NCBI RefSeq assembly: GCF_003589595.1
Contig: NW_020653726.1
Location: 18,669,872 to 18,733,871 of the forward strand
Direction of reading: 5' to 3'
From: Hyposmocoma kahamanoa
Taxonomy: Eukaryota; Arthropoda; Insecta; Lepidoptera; Cosmopterigidae
Length of the DNA: 64,000 bases
Part shown: positions 1 to 12,210 of the stretch, piece by piece
How the letters are laid out: the number at the start of each line of letters is the position of its first letter
Position numbering within the stretch: the stretch's first letter is position 1
The notes under the pieces: model-generated
Seen by the model: only the letters and a program-made list of their open reading frames with translations
Told to the model about the DNA's origin: nothing
The model's database searches: none
Made by a program: the position numbers and the translations under genes

Positions 1-168
1 CAATAGAAAAACTGGACTTCCATCACTACTTGCCCATGTTCTTTGATGGTCTCGCTGAAGGAAATTATCCCTACAGTTTTATTGTCGAAGAAGGAATCAA
101 TGATCTGGTCAAGAAAGGTTCTTACAAAGTTCTGGCGTGCGTGCCTCAGATTGTGATTCCAATTAAAC
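1..168 (+). CDS. PACRG: PACRG-like gene, upstream coding exon (partial)
   Basis: First of three visible coding exons of a Parkin co-regulated gene (PACRG) orthologue. PACRG is an axonemal protein of the inner junction between the A and B tubules of ciliary doublet microtubules; in insects a role in sperm or sensory cilia is expected from the family, not shown here. Codons run from base 3 (bases 1-2 finish a codon begun outside the window) and encode a stretch that includes FHHYLPMFFDGL and ends CVPQIVIPIK, matching the central helical-repeat region of PACRG. The exon ends at 168 with one leftover base before the donor GTAAGT at 169. The start codon and upstream exons lie outside the window. 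Identification is from memory of the family; it rests on continuous similarity over all three exons. Confidence 0.9.
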
Positions 169-3100
169 GTAAGTAGCTTCTGCCTCATCGTCATCACCAT
201 GAGCATTTTTCAAACATCAAAATAAAACATCAACGCTGTGAAACTAATAAATTCTGGGACGTGTCCTTTAGAAGGAACGGTTTGTAACTTGTAACTTACA
301 AAATGTTTACATAGTTTGTTTTAGAATTTCTAATCATAATATCATTGTCATTGGCAACTCATACGTCCCACTGCGCTCCTCTACATACATAGTCTATGCC
401 AGAGTACAGACGATGCCCTAAGATAACTGACCTCCTAACCCACCAATTCGTTGCAAGTGTGGAAAAAACTGTTAAACAAACTCTAATCTGTGAACCATAA
501 AATTCATTTTGATACGACTTCCTCATTGCATCATTACTGAATGACGTTTTTTTTGTCTAATTTGATTTTTAATTATATTACATAAATGCAAATTTCAACC
601 ATAAAGTCTTTGACATTCCTTCACATTTCCTATTGGATACGTAAGAAGGCTCTCAGGTATTTTAGAGCATCGACTATACCAACTGAGCATTTGTCGACCT
701 TATTGAAGAAGGCAAAAGGTGTCAGGTTTCCGAGTCCGGTTACCGGACACCTGCGTTGCGTCACACGTCTCAGAAAATACGTGTAAATAATTAATTATGT
801 TTTCTGATATTATTATGTATGTTAGTCTGTAAAGTATGTATTTATGAGTCTATATAACCTGAGTATAAATAAATAAATTTGCAATAATCGTGTGAAATGT
901 CACACGTTTTTCAAGGGTTGTGAACCTTTTTCGGCATGTAGGTATCATCAATTCATCACAATGTTTCTTTCTTCATTATAGACAGGTATTGCTAATAACA
1001 CTCAAAAATATAAGTAACTTGAAAATTAAGTCATAGGTACACTGGCATAGGAATTTGGATCATCAATATCTCAATTGAGAAGCAATTGTTCTGCCACCGC
1101 AGATATCCTCCAATGCATTGTAGGATAATTAATTAATTTTCGTTTAAATTGTCAGTTACATTCATTATCGTGGCAAAGGATGATTTGTTATTAGTTTCTG
1201 GATATTAACATTCTATTCGGTGAAGTTAAAACGTGAACTGTAAAATGCTCGAGTGGTACGAGCTCGAATTCGAAACCACGGCCTCTACGTGAGAAATGTG
1301 CACGTTAAGAAGGTTCACGTTCACTGTCGGAGAACGTGTGAAGTCGCTAACCCGCAATGAGCCAGCGTGGCGAACTATGGCCTAAACCCTCGCCTTAGAG
1401 GAGACTCGTGCCCAATAGGGGGATATGAATGGCTTGATGATGATGTAAAATATTCATTAGTCGAAAGACGATTGCTCCAGAATACAGATCCCAGCATTGT
1501 AGAAAAGTACGCGCATTTTCATCGCTTCGTATAAGATGAAATTCAATAATCCGGTTCAAGACGTTACCCCAAGGTTGATTTATTGGATCGTCCGGATCGC
1601 ATGGCGCGATTGACATCGCAACTTGAGACCAGCTATTGAGGTTCTGAGACTTGATTCGGATTGAAGAGTGTGTCAGATTGTACGGATTTCAATTACTCCG
1701 AAAAACGAGTAGAATCTCATTTTAATTTGTCTTTATATCAATATTAATCCAGCATCTTCTTGTTGTTGCTTGGAGGCGCAGAAAGCTATAGTATATTTAT
1801 TTTCCATGTAGACGTCAATCTGTGGGTTAAATATGGGATGGGAAGCAAATACAAAAAAAATATCGTTCCAGTAAGTTCTGAAACGCTGTATACAATCTAT
1901 CACCTAGATCTGACCCCTTAACTGATCTTTTGAGAGTCTTCTTGTTGATTTGTTCTATCTGTATTTAAGTATACGTATACATTAAAGATCAAATTGGCTT
2001 AAAAAAATTCCTAAAACAATATTCAATAGTCATACTAAAATGAATTTTACGTGCAATAAAAATGTTTCGTAATAACAAATACTTTCATCTGCTTGACAAT
2101 GGTATAACAAAAGATATTGTAGTAAAAAAGTGCCCAATTCAATATATTACGTTTAGTATATATCGAATGGCACGCAAATATCTAGTTATAAAAGTCTACT
2201 GTCTACTATAACAATAAGAATGTCACAACTTACTAACTTACAGGTCGAAAATGATGAAAAGTATGCCAAGATCTTACACATGTTAATTTTTGTTAAATAT
2301 TTCATTTGTCATTGAAATTGTTTTCATTTAACCATTTGAATAAGTTAGTTTAAACTATAGTCTAATAGTTTAATTTAAAGTGGTATTTTATTATAATTGT
2401 CCGCAGACATTTATTAACTACTCTCATGAATTAAAAAACGAAGATATTGCTCAGTTTTACGAGTTAAATGTGCAAATATCAGTAGAAAAGTATGTATTTA
2501 TGAAGCGACAGTCGGAATATAGACAAATGAATGTTTTTGTAGATGGATGGTGACCTATAAGATAATATTTTATGGTATATCATGAGGATATGAAAAAAAT
2601 TATATATTGTGCATTATTCTTGGTTCATCATCATCCTATTTAAGGGTCAGGCTCTTGCCGGTGTGGTCTCCTTCACTCCTCACGATTCATAACCATCTTC
2701 TGGGCTACTTTATAGCTGCTCACTTTGGCGGTTTGGTTATTTGGTTCTTGGTTTAAATTTAATATTTTTATTTAAACAATATCTCTGTTTACATAATAAT
2801 ATTTTACTTCATTATGATAAGTTACAATGTCAGATAATTACTAACTGGATGTGTCATTCTATTAGTAATTATCAATAATTGATTAAATGTCAATCTCAAG
2901 GTTTTAATCAGTCAGCAGGTCGATTCAGCACCTTACGATAACTCTGTAGTCGATCGATTCGTTTTGATATCATACGATTTCTTTTCGTTTTTATTCACAA
3001 CACCCGAATTGAACGTCAAACTGTCGTATTCGAAACCGAACCGAAATGACGTCACACCCGTACGATTACTCGAACGTCTCGACCGGCAAAGGCTACAAAC

Positions 3101-3813
3101 GTTATTCAGAACACAGTTATCGAATGAAAGTTATCGAACGTCCTATTGTTTACAAAGCAAGAATGTAATATGGAAATCTCTTATTATTTTAAATAAAGTC
3201 TGGATTTTGTTTTATCCATTTATTTGAATGCAAGGCATTCCTTCATTTTAGGCCTTTAAAGTCTTAAAAATGTATATGAAAGGATTTTCATTTTTCTATT
3301 CTTATTTCACCGACTAACTCCGTAAACGCTGTTGGATAAAAATATCGTATCCAAATCGAATGTTTAACTCGAATATTCTAAATAGCTTGGAACGCGTCCT
3401 TCGATTCGAGAACCGTATCCAATCGAACGATTCGGTTAAAATACCGAAGAGTTCTGAATCGCGCTGCTGGTGCCACCTGACAGTACGTTTCTTGATATTA
3501 ATATTTACGTATTAATTAAGGTAATAATAAACGGTCATCATCAAAATTAAAAATTTAATAGGTCTGATTGTATGGCTCACAGTGTGCTTCCAAAATACTC
3601 GGTAGAATAACAGAATCTGCCAATAGTCTTTAATGACTAAACTGAAAACTTGATTCTGGCAAAACCTTAAAATCGCCGCCAATAACAAAATAAGGCGAAG
3701 AATAGTGGGATTAAAATTTGAAAACGTCACTCGTAATACCCGGACCAGAACCTTCGCACCGCCAAGCACCTTGGAACCACAAAAGTCGTCAATGATTGTT
3801 ATATTTCTTGCAG
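169..3813 (+). other. PACRG intron 1
   Basis: GT-AG intron of about 3.65 kb: donor GTAAGT at 169 and acceptor ending TTCTTGCAG at 3813, phase 1. It holds a tRNA-derived SINE at 1247-1445. The stretch 2920-3480 is rich in TCGA and GATTCG words without a resolvable element. The open frames at 586-786, 1395-1616 (inside the SINE), 2964-3227 and 3512-3769 show no recognisable protein. Confidence 0.85.
1247..1445 (+). repeat. tRNA-derived SINE ending in a GATGAT tract
   Basis: Diverged copy of the lepidopteran-type SINE whose body includes CTATGGCCTAAACCCT and GAGGAGACTCGTGCCCA and whose tail is a short GATGATGATG tract. Flanking direct repeats TAAAAT at 1241-1246 and 1446-1451 (extendable to TGTAAAAT) are consistent with a target-site duplication from LINE-mediated retroposition. 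The open frame on the minus strand here is repeat-borne, not a gene. Confidence 0.7.
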
Positions 3814-3963
3814 GTGCCCTAGAGACAAAGCGACCCGCAGTAATTTGTCACGCTCTAAAGTGCATTCAAATGATTGTAACTGGTTGCGACAAAGTGGGAG
3901 AAGCCCTGGTCCCATACTACAGACAGATACTGCCTACACTCAACCTCTTCAAGGACAGGAATC
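3814..3963 (+). CDS. PACRG: PACRG-like gene, middle coding exon
   Basis: Exon begins after the AG at 3812-3813. Its first two bases complete the CGT (Arg) codon begun at 168, and the frame encodes 50 residues including the highly conserved ALVPYYRQILP and LNLFKDRN, which match the PACRG helical-repeat core. It ends with one spare base before the donor GTGAGT at 3964, so both flanking introns are phase 1. A longer open frame (3705-4001) runs through the exon into both introns and is not the real coding span. Confidence 0.92.
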
Positions 3964-6900
3964 GTGAGTTACGTTTTGAAATTTTAACCTGTATCAAATA
4001 ACCTGGCTAATTAATTTTCATTTGCTTAAATATGTATATTCGCTTCATAAATTTTTGTGACGTTGAAAGTAAAAAGCTATCGACAAACGATACGAACTTC
4101 AAAAAGTTCTAAATAGATGCACTTTGCGTGTTATGATCAATACAATGCAATGATCAATATCGATCGTTTTGAAGTCGATCGAAGTCAAACGCCTTATCAC
4201 GATCTAAATTGCATAAGACAAAAAATCATTTGTTTATAACACCAATTTTAAGCGAGGTATGTCGCAGGTTTTTGTTGTTTTTTTTTTTTACTGGTGTATA
4301 ACTCTATGATTTCAGCTTTATATGTTATTTCTCAATGTGGAATTTAATTAACAGTATTTTACCGATCGTTCATAACGATAATGTCCAAATGCTAGTGTTT
4401 TTAGTAAGGTACTAAAATTGGTTGTTTATTAGTGGTTCGTTGTAGAATATAGAAATGTGATATTTTGTTTAAGCTACTACTACTAATTTTCGCTTGTAAA
4501 GACTTACAAGCGCATATAAATATGATTTTGATGTAAATAGTGAACTTATGAGCAGAATTAGATTATATTAGCGCAAATTTAACACCAGGTCTATGGAAAC
4601 ACCTAAAACATCGCACAAAAACGAAGCAGGTACAATGTGACACGCAATTTACGAAACATTAGCCTACCGAAGCCGGCAAAAACGACACCCCGTAACCTCA
4701 GCCGCAACTATTTCGCAAAGAGAAATGAGGCGTTAGCGGCCGCACGAGACAAAACACTCGTTAGGCAAACATAAACCAGGCAACTTTTGGGATACGCTTG
4801 GGTCTCCGTGGCCATGATTTGTTTTTTATGTGGGTGACAAAAATTTTATATGATTCTTTGTTTTTGACGATTTTGATGTTATAACACTTTCTTTTTGTAA
4901 AACAATTTTGTTAGATGTGCCCGCGATCTCATACGTGTACATATGTAATCCCACTCCTAAAATATGTGAACAAACAAGATAAAGAAAAAGGGAAGGAAAT
5001 TCCCTACATGATGAAATGATTCTGAAACATTAATTCTCATATCGAGTTCTTCTTTTTCGGATCTTATATTTGTTTTTTCAAACATACTAACAATTCGGGC
5101 TCTTTCCCGGTCCCATGGTTATGGCTGACTCATTCTCATATTATTAGTAAACTGATTAGAAAAGTTGGGGCGAATTTTCTTCATTAATCTCATTCGTACG
5201 CACGGCTATTGTTTTCATTACACACAATTATAGGACATTTCAATAAATAAATATTACCTAAAGAAATCTTCAATTCCAATAAATATTATAAATGTCTAGC
5301 GTCAAGGGTAATTTCAGAGTTTGGAAACGCAAGGCTATCTCTTAACGTAATAGACTTTCGGAGTTTCGGGTTCATAAGTTTGTTTGCAAGATTTCTGATT
5401 TGAAATTTGCCACTTTGCTTGTGATAATTTGACTGACTTTTAGAGTCATTATGAAATTCTTCAGAAGTTTTGGTAAGAAGGTTTCTTATAATAAGCGATA
5501 AGCTGTTCAGATGATCTGGCCATTCATTGCTCTGTTTTATTGTAAACAACTTATTAAAACAAAAAATGAGACACAATTTTTTGTTTCTTCATAAAAATAT
5601 ATTATGAAATACAGGTTTTCAAAATAATATGTGTAGTGATAACTCAAAAATGTTTAGTTTTGACTATTAACACAAATACGCGAAACGAATTTCTCTCTCT
5701 CTCTATGACGCTTTATGAAAAGCATTTTTCGAATAATTACCCCGCAAGGTGTCTTTGTTTCCTATTTGACGATAGGCATAACGTAAAAAAATGTATCATC
5801 TCATTTAGCACGCCGAAGTTTACGGGATTATTGTGTTACCGAGGTTGGATCTCTCGTAAAAGAGAATTAGCTCAGAAAGTGAAGCTTTGGTAATTTAATA
5901 GAATCAGCATAGTCACATTTTGAATAATGTCTCTTCAGGCTGATTGAAAATCTTATAAAAAATGGTATTTTATTTTGGGTCTATACGATTTGACTTATTT
6001 TGATTGTACTAGAATTACTTGCGTACTATTTTGATTTTATGATTGTAAAAGTAAATAAAAAATACAGTACAATTGTCCTTTTTATTTTAATCATTATAAA
6101 GACGTGTGAATTCTTCTTCGTAATGTCTCCTAACGTCCTAAAATATCAACACACTTATTTACCTTCACACGGAAAGCTCACAAAAACCCGAGACGCACGA
6201 GTAGAATTCCCTAACAATGCGGTCGGGGTGTCAACGTCGCGCGCTTCGAATTCGCTCTCTCACATGTAATTAATCTACTCCAGTAGACTGGTCTATTAGC
6301 TTCTCTTTACCAGGAAGCATTATACGTATGTACTTACAAGTTGATATACTTGTCAAATTATTTGTCACTTTGTTTGAATTTTCTCACCATTTCATATCCA
6401 AAGAACTAAACTGGTCTTAAGATGGAACCTTAAGGAACTCCCTATGAAATTACTTTAATTCTTGTCGTCTTCGATCTAAATTCATACTGAAATACAGGTG
6501 CCGTTTATTCGAAATGTGAACCGCAACGTCACAAAAGATATCGATCACCGTAATGAAAGAGATGATCAACGAAAGAGATCGATCAACGTCAACATTTCAT
6601 ATTAAATCAACGACGTGCGCTCCCTCACAACCACCGAAATTTTTGAAACCGATTCTAAATTTTGAACTTTATTGCTATTGATTTAATTTATATTTTTTAT
6701 AAAACTGACTATAAATAAAGAAATTAAACATTTATTCATGTTCTCAAAAGCATTTGTTAAATCCATCACGATAGTAATAAAATTAGCGTCTGTATTGTGG
6801 TATATTTTTTCTGTCGTTGATGTCTTGTTGACGTAACGTACATTTTCCTCTCTATAATACCAAATTTGAAGGTAACAAACGCTCGCAGCATTCTAACAAT

Positions 6901-7404
6901 GTGGTCTCGTGTGGCCGCTGCGTGTCTGAAATTTATTCTCGCAGGTAATTAATCTACTCGAGCGAGCTGACAAGTCTATTAGTCTGAAACCTGAAAACAA
7001 TGTACGTTCTGTACGTTGTGTCAATTATTTCGGTGATTGATGGGTGATCGCGTTAGTGAATCTATGCAGGATTTACGCGAAAATGTTTGAGGGGACTTTG
7101 TTGGTATGTCAAGTCTAGTCACACATGCATACGTAGCAGTCGGAAATTAATGTATGCGGTCGATGTTCATTCATGCTAATTGGATACTGTACAATACAAA
7201 AAATATATGATAGACTATTATTGCTTGTATCTTTGTTAAAATACTAACAGAAATGGAAAAAAAATGTTGATTTGGAACTTTTTCTATTTGTTTTTTCACA
7301 GCAACAAAAAGTTGTTGACGCATTTAGGAACCATATTTGCATAACAGATGCAAAATACAATAAAGTATATGCTATCGTTTATATTTATCGTAATTAAATT
7401 ACAG
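3964..7404 (+). other. PACRG intron 2
   Basis: GT-AG intron of about 3.44 kb (donor GTGAGT at 3964, acceptor ATTACAG ending 7404). It contains a degenerate member of a dispersed repeat at 5035-5140 and two diverged copies of a segment near 6175-6300 and 6880-6985 that share TAATTAATCTACTC and GTCTATTAG. A GC-richer patch at 4640-4810 holds no recognised exon. Short open frames at 5286-5576, 5636-5893 and 6000-6269 have no recognisable similarity. Confidence 0.85.
5035..5140 (+). repeat. dispersed repeat 'R-fold', degenerate copy
   Basis: Recognised by TATCGAGTTCTT, TTTGTTTTTTCAAAC and GGTCCCATGGTTATGG in the same order as the better-preserved copies at 25478-25627 and 53595-53745. Heavily decayed; no coding potential. 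Confidence 0.5.
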
Positions 7405-7565
7405 GTAACATCGGTGCTGGTATTGATCATACCTCAAGTCGCGGGGAGAACGTTGCGGATCTGATAGAAGACACCCTTCAGATACTCGAACGCTACGGTG
7501 GACCTGATGCCTTCATCAATATCAAGTATATGATACCTACATACGAATCTTGTGTCCTTAATTAA
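7405..7565 (+). CDS. PACRG: PACRG-like gene, terminal coding exon
   Basis: Last coding exon. Its first two bases complete an Arg codon split across intron 2. The frame encodes 52 further residues that include [20 protein letters not shown] and the C-terminal signature [16 protein letters not shown], followed by TAA at 7563-7565. The exact C-terminus (...TYESCxLN-stop) is characteristic of PACRG and fixes strand, frame and end. With the two upstream exons it gives about 158 residues, roughly the C-terminal 60 percent of a usual ~250-residue PACRG. No clear AATAAA follows; ATTAAA at 7678-7683 is a possible polyadenylation signal. Confidence 0.93.
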
Positions 7566-7983
7566 GAGATTATTATGTTTCTTTTTGGGTTAGACAGAAA
7601 TGTAGCTAAGAAATTATTGTACAGGTCAATTTACACACTTCACACATATACAATAACTTGCACTGTATACTTAATATATTAAAACCAGATAGAACTGATA
7701 TAGGGCACTATAAATTATTGTCTGGTATGATAATGTAACAAGCGACTCTAAACAATACTCGTTTGCTGTAATATTTTTTTAAATTATCTTTATATTTATT
7801 TTCTATATGTTTGGTACATTTTATTAAGGCGATTTTAAAGATAATTACGTAATTATAATAATTCAAGTTATTGATTACACGAGTCATATGAGTTATTTAC
7901 AAATTGTTTAAAACAGGTAAGTTAACACATTTACTTTTATTAGGATATTGAACATCAAGGATGGTAAGTACGTAATGGTTTGA
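7566..7983. other. 3' flank of PACRG
   Basis: AT-rich sequence, probably including the 3' UTR. ATTAAA at 7678-7683 is the only plausible poly(A) signal seen. Nothing else recognised. Confidence 0.5.
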
Positions 7984-7991
7984 GTTGTACG

Positions 7992-8480
7992 CAGAGATGG
8001 GCAGTGAGTTAAAATCCAATCAACCCGCCCCGGTTTTAACCGGGTTTTAATCCATTTCGGCCCAAAATCGTGAGCGGAAGCAGCGAATACGAAATTTTTC
8101 TTATAATTTCGTACTTCTTACAAATTTTCTAGACGATAAAAAGGCAAATCCATACAATACCCACCTTGCAAACCTGTAGGTTCTCACTACTAAGGATGCA
8201 CTTTACGATTTTTATGAAAATCGATTCAAGTCGATTTGAACGCACTAACAATTTTTTGTATCGATTTATTTCAATGCGATTATTGAGCGAATCGATTGAA
8301 TAGATAGGCGAATCGTATCGTCTAAATCGGAAAGCAATCAACATATTGTAGTAATATCATTAAATTTGAATAAAACGCGATTTACAACAAATATTTAGTT
8401 GTAAATAGTTTGTCTTCGATTTCGGGCATTAATGGGTTTTAACCCGATGTAAACCAAGCGCTAACAATTGCTCACCTCTG
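7992..8480. mobile_element. hAT-like non-autonomous DNA transposon
   Basis: A 489-bp element bounded by short terminal inverted repeats, CAGAGATGGGCA at the left and the reverse complement of CAGAGGTGAGCA at the right. The CAGRGRTGRGCA form is typical of hAT transposons. The ends are flanked by an 8-bp duplication with one mismatch (GTTGTACG at 7984-7991, GTTGTACA at 8481-8488), the length expected for hAT. Subterminal motifs (GGTTTTAACCGGG left, GGGTTTTAACCCG right) are also inverted. The interior is rich in ATCGATT words and has no transposase. Confidence 0.8.
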
Positions 8481-8488
8481 GTTGTACA

Positions 8489-9270
8489 CACGCCAGCGCA
8501 TCAAGCTACACATTGACGTATCTTGTTCCGTAGCACTGGAGGCGATTTTCGAAAAAAAATGTGGAGTCTGATGTGTACCGTACATTGTAATGTCAGATAG
8601 GACAAACGCGTGAATTAAATGTAGCGAAGTTTAAACGAAACATTTTGTAGCCGTGACTGTTCTGCGTGGCTTAAAGATAGAGAGTCGCCTAACCGCTATT
8701 AAATTTAAATGCTACAGGATCTTTGGCACTGAACAATGTTTTCAATTTAAATCTATTTACTTTGTTGTCTGCGTAATCGAATCTCGGAGAATGTTCCGTA
8801 GTACTTATTGGTGCTTAATGTACTTGCAAATAGTCACGAGTGTTATAAATTGTAATGGTGTCAGGATATTGCCTTGTGTGACGCCTTTCGTAGAATATAT
8901 TATATAATTAAATAAATTATGTGATCATTTTATTTTTAATTTATTAATTAGTTATTTATACTCAAATCATGCGATTTGATCACTTAATTACGCATAAGAA
9001 TTGTTAACTTGTTTTACAAAGTTATTATTATCAGTGATTGTTGTCGTTTTTTTATTGGTTATTATTTAATAATAATAAATTTTGCGTGGTTGTAAAAGGT
9101 ATTTCAATTTAAATCTTATTCCCTTAAATTATGATTATTTTTTGGTACACATAGGTTGCCGTACTTTACAGCTTGCTGCACTTTAGAGAGCGCCTTACTT
9201 TACAGTACGCCTCACTTAATTGAAAATTATTGACATGGTAACACTTTCTTTGCCGTATAAGATATTTTTT
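8489..9270. other. no recognised feature
   Basis: AT-rich sequence. The open frame 8653-8907 has no recognisable similarity. Confidence 0.4.
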
Positions 9271-9857
9271 TTATAATATCAAGTGACGGGACGAACAATT
9301 CGCGCGCCTGATGGTAAGCTACACGCCTGTCCATAACAGTTGCAGTGCCACTCGAGAGCTTTAAATCGCATAGATCTGGGGGCTTTGCCACTGCATTTGT
9401 TACCCTAAGACATAAGTTGACAAGTCCCATGGTGCCTGAAATTTCACAAGCACCCTTAAAAAATGCAACGCAATAATCATTGACTTACAATTATATGGAC
9501 GTCGGGTCCGCGCTAAAAAGTGTCCGAACTTATAGGGCGTTAAAATCGTATACAAAGCGTCATTCACGCTTTAGTCTTCGTTTGTTCGACTGACAGCGAA
9601 GCAAGCAAAATTAGACAGTACTGCGATGACATTACAATTTAAATTAAACGTTTTAGCTCTTTCATATTCCTTTACATGTCACTACGTTTAAATAGGTTGA
9701 CTTGGGACATTTTTTTCGTGGTTTTTGTATTAGACCCGTCGTCCATTTATTAGTAAGTCAATGGCAATAATGCTCACATTACTGTTGGCGGTAGAAATAA
9801 GTAAGGTGGCAGTACTTCCTTTGACTTGAAACTCTTTCACAAGGAGCTCTTCTGCTC
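9271..9857 (-). repeat. A-tailed ~300-bp interspersed repeat, split by a MITE
   Basis: One of 16 copies or fragments in the window of an interspersed repeat. In its sense orientation it starts near GTAGCAGTAGAGCTCC, carries CCGCCAAGCAGTAATG and CAGGCGTGTCGCTTACCA, and ends CGTCCCGTCACTTG(G)NATNAT followed by an A-rich tail. Copies share the 3' end and tail but begin at different points, the pattern left by target-primed reverse transcription (a SINE or a LINE 3' end). This copy lies on the minus strand as 9271-9477 plus 9764-9857, interrupted by a MITE at 9478-9763. The recurring 60-70-residue frame (MGLVNLCLRV...) is part of the repeat, not a gene. Confidence 0.75.
9478..9763 (+). mobile_element. 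MITE family M1, full-length copy with 8-bp TSD
   Basis: A 286-bp element with terminal inverted repeats of about 30 bp that begin CATTGACTTAC and continue to ...CGGGTC. It is flanked by a perfect 8-bp duplication GCAATAAT (9470-9477 and 9764-9771). Removing it with one TSD copy restores the surrounding A-tailed repeat, so the boundaries are exact. Eight-bp duplications and CA...TG ends point to the hAT or P superfamily. No coding capacity. Confidence 0.85.
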
Positions 9858-10051
9858 TGGACAATTGTACATTGACATCGCGTATGATATTTGTTAGCAA
9901 TGTTCCATAACCATTATTTATTCTCCTACATATTTATTGCATAAAAAGAATAATACGTCTATTGTTTTCTACACGTACCTGTGGACATCCCGCTAAGTGG
10001 CAGGACATGGCCATTCGACCACTTGCGGTGGCGGATGTCGAGCTGGCTTGT

Positions 10052-10291
10052 TTCAAAAAACCAACCTCAAAAGTTCGTGGTATTACATCTATTTGCCAAG
10101 TTTCATTGAAATTACCGGAAAGTGCTCGGAACCGGATTCATCCCCTATTTTGCCACCCTAAGAGGTGATATATTTTCTTTAAATTCAAATGGGACTAATA
10201 CTTAGGTACCCTCTTTTCCAACAAAAAAAAAAGAATCATCAAAACGGTTCACAAATGCCGTGGTAGTCGCATAAAGTACACACAATATAGT
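10052..10291 (+). repeat. LINE 3'-end-like repeat
   Basis: Shares CCAACCTCAAAAGT, TTTGCCACCCT(A)AGAGGTG, TTCCAACAAAAAAAAA and AATCATCAAAA with the copy at 40486-40668. The order (an ACCGACCTCAAAAG-type motif, then a 'cannot reject the 3' UTR' segment, then ATCATCAAAAC(T)GGTTCA) is a common 3'-end signature of insect non-LTR retrotransposons. No reverse transcriptase reading frame remains. Confidence 0.5.
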
Positions 10292-10639
10292 CGGTTAAAA
10301 ATTACTGTCAGTACGTGCTTACAAATATTATTTATTAGATTATAAATTACCGTACATTATATTGAATTTTACTAAGAATTGATACTACCTCGGCTCGAAT
10401 TTAAGTTTTTCCCGTACTAATACGGTTCATATTGCTTGGGTCGAGCAGCAGGGACTATAATTAAATTAATTTTTTTTACAGCTATTTGAAAAATGTGTAT
10501 GGTATACTGTACGTGTTCTATTTGGATCAGACGATATAAGAAACGATCATTGGTGTCTTGTAAAATTCGAGGTGTTTGTGTTTTTTTTTCCATCGTGAAA
10601 ATTTTTAAGAATCATAATTTAACACCGTGTATATCGACT
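10292..10639. other. no recognised feature
   Basis: AT-rich sequence between two repeats; nothing identifiable. Confidence 0.4.
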
Positions 10640-10890
10640 TTTTAGTCGTAGCGCCATCTATGAGAAATCTATTACAGATTTATCACCCAGTTAGTACCTT
10701 TACAGCTACCAGTCCTGGCGAGAGATGTCGCTATTCACTGTATTAATTAAATTTTTATTGAATTGATATTCAATTATTTTTTGTGAAATTACTCCACTAG
10801 TTTGTTATAATTATTAATACAAAGATCGAACACTCAGAAAAAACACTCAGAAAAAATTCCTTCGATCCGGTCGGATATATCGGACCGTGT
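10640..10890 (-). repeat. tRNA-containing composite repeat, unit-unit junction
   Basis: Contains the end of one unit (GACTTTTTAGTCGTAGCGCC ... GAGATGTCGCTATTCACTGT) running directly into the start of the next (ATTAATTAAATTTTTATTG ... AAAGATCGAACACTCAG), the same junction as in the copy at 61193-61646. A 13-bp CACTCAGAAAAAA duplication and a short CGGTCGGATATATCGGACCG palindrome replace the tRNA-like core, which is missing here. Strand is that of the tRNA-like sense in other copies. Confidence 0.6.
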
Positions 10891-11022
10891 ATATCCTCAA
10901 TGTTACTATATATTTTTTTCCATTGGGATTAATTCAACACTTTCACTGCAATACGGAATCAACCTAAGCCATTAGAGGTGGTATCAATTCTTAAATAAAA
11001 TTAACAATTATAAACCCAGAAC

Positions 11023-11140
11023 CATTGACAGAACAAATGAAGACTAAAGCGGAGTGTCGCGCTCTGTATACGATTTTGCGCCTTACAAGTGCGGACACTT
11101 TTTAGCGCGGACCCGACGTCCATATAATTATAAGTCAATG
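11023..11140 (-). mobile_element. MITE family M1, internally deleted copy with 8-bp TSD
   Basis: A 118-bp derivative. The right end ...GCGGACCCGACGTCCATATAATTATAAGTCAATG matches the family, while the left end is only CATTGAC joined to internal sequence. The perfect duplication CCCAGAAC (11015-11022 and 11141-11148) shows that this short form moved as a unit, or that the deletion arose after insertion between intact ends. Confidence 0.8.
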
Positions 11141-11487
11141 CCCAGAACAGTAATTTTCACAGTAATTACAATTTCTTTATTAAACTAAGAAGAAAATTGA
11201 ATACTCGCTAACATTTCCCATCTAACTTGAAATGAGGGATCAACATTAGTAACATGTACTTTAACACAGGGTCATATAAACCGTACAGTACATGAAAACA
11301 GCATGAAATGTGCAACATGCAAATTGCATACGTGAATACATCCAGATTGTAAATTGGTTCAGGCTGATCTAAATATTGACTAGTCCGGTCCTTGGAGGTC
11401 GTCGAGATTCCTGTCATAACACGCTTGCATACATTCAAACATGTTGATACATGTTATACAGGGTGTTATTGAGATGGATTACAAAAT

Positions 11488-11700
11488 AAAGATGTTATGT
11501 GTTCCGGTTTTGAAGGGTAAGGTTGCTGGTCAAATTACAGGCTCATGGGACTTGTCAACTTATGTCTCAGGGTGACGGGCGCAGTGGTAGTGCCCCTCAG
11601 ATCTTTGCAATCGAAAGCACTAACTGTTATGGACAGGCGTGTAGCTTACCATCAGGCGCACGACTTATTCGTTCCGTCACTTGATGTTATTTTAAAAAAT
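11488..11700 (+). repeat. A-tailed interspersed repeat, 5'-truncated copy
   Basis: Starts at TTCCGGTTTTGAAGGGTAAG, lacking the first ~100 bp of the family, and ends CCGTCACTTGATGTTATTTT with an A-rich tail. The open frame 11545-11727 lies within it. Confidence 0.75.
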
Positions 11701-11924
11701 GCGAAGGTAAAACTAAAGACGAAATAGAATTTTAATCATCGGAGCAGCAGCATGATTGTCGATACCACAAGCAAAGCATCTGAAAACAATGGTAAGAAAC
11801 ATTTTTTTCAAATACGTCCAAAATGATATTTAACTCATACCTTTGAATTGGGATTTAGAATAGACTTGTAGATATCGTCAGTTGTAAATGAAATAAAGTA
11901 AAACACTTCAATATACATTCAATA

Positions 11925-11957
11925 AACTGGATTCATTCCCTAATTTGCCACTCTTGA
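11925..11957 (+). repeat. fragment of the LINE 3'-end-like repeat
   Basis: GGATTCATTCCCTAATTTGCC and GATGGAAT match part of the repeats at 10052-10291 and 40486-40668. It abuts the next A-tailed repeat copy. Confidence 0.4.
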
Positions 11958-11961
11958 TGGA

Positions 11962-12210
11962 ATATGTGTACAAGTGACGGGACGAACAAGTCGTGCACCT
12001 GGTGGAAAGCGAATCGCCTGTGCTTAACAGTTGAAGTGCTATTCGGAGCTTTAAATCGGAAATATCTGAGGAGTTCTCCCACTGCGTCCGGTACCAGCAC
12101 CTTCACCCTTCGTAACAGGAACGCAATAATGCTCAAATTACTGCTTGGCGGCAGACATAGACAAGATGACAGTACTTCCCCGGATGGACTCTTCCACGAA
12201 GAGTTGAGTT
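11962..12210 (-). repeat. A-tailed interspersed repeat copy
   Basis: Near full length, beginning CAAGTGACGGGACGAACAAG and extending to the GGCGGCAGACATAGACAAGA and GAGTTGAG end. Open frames on both strands across it are repeat-borne. Confidence 0.75.
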
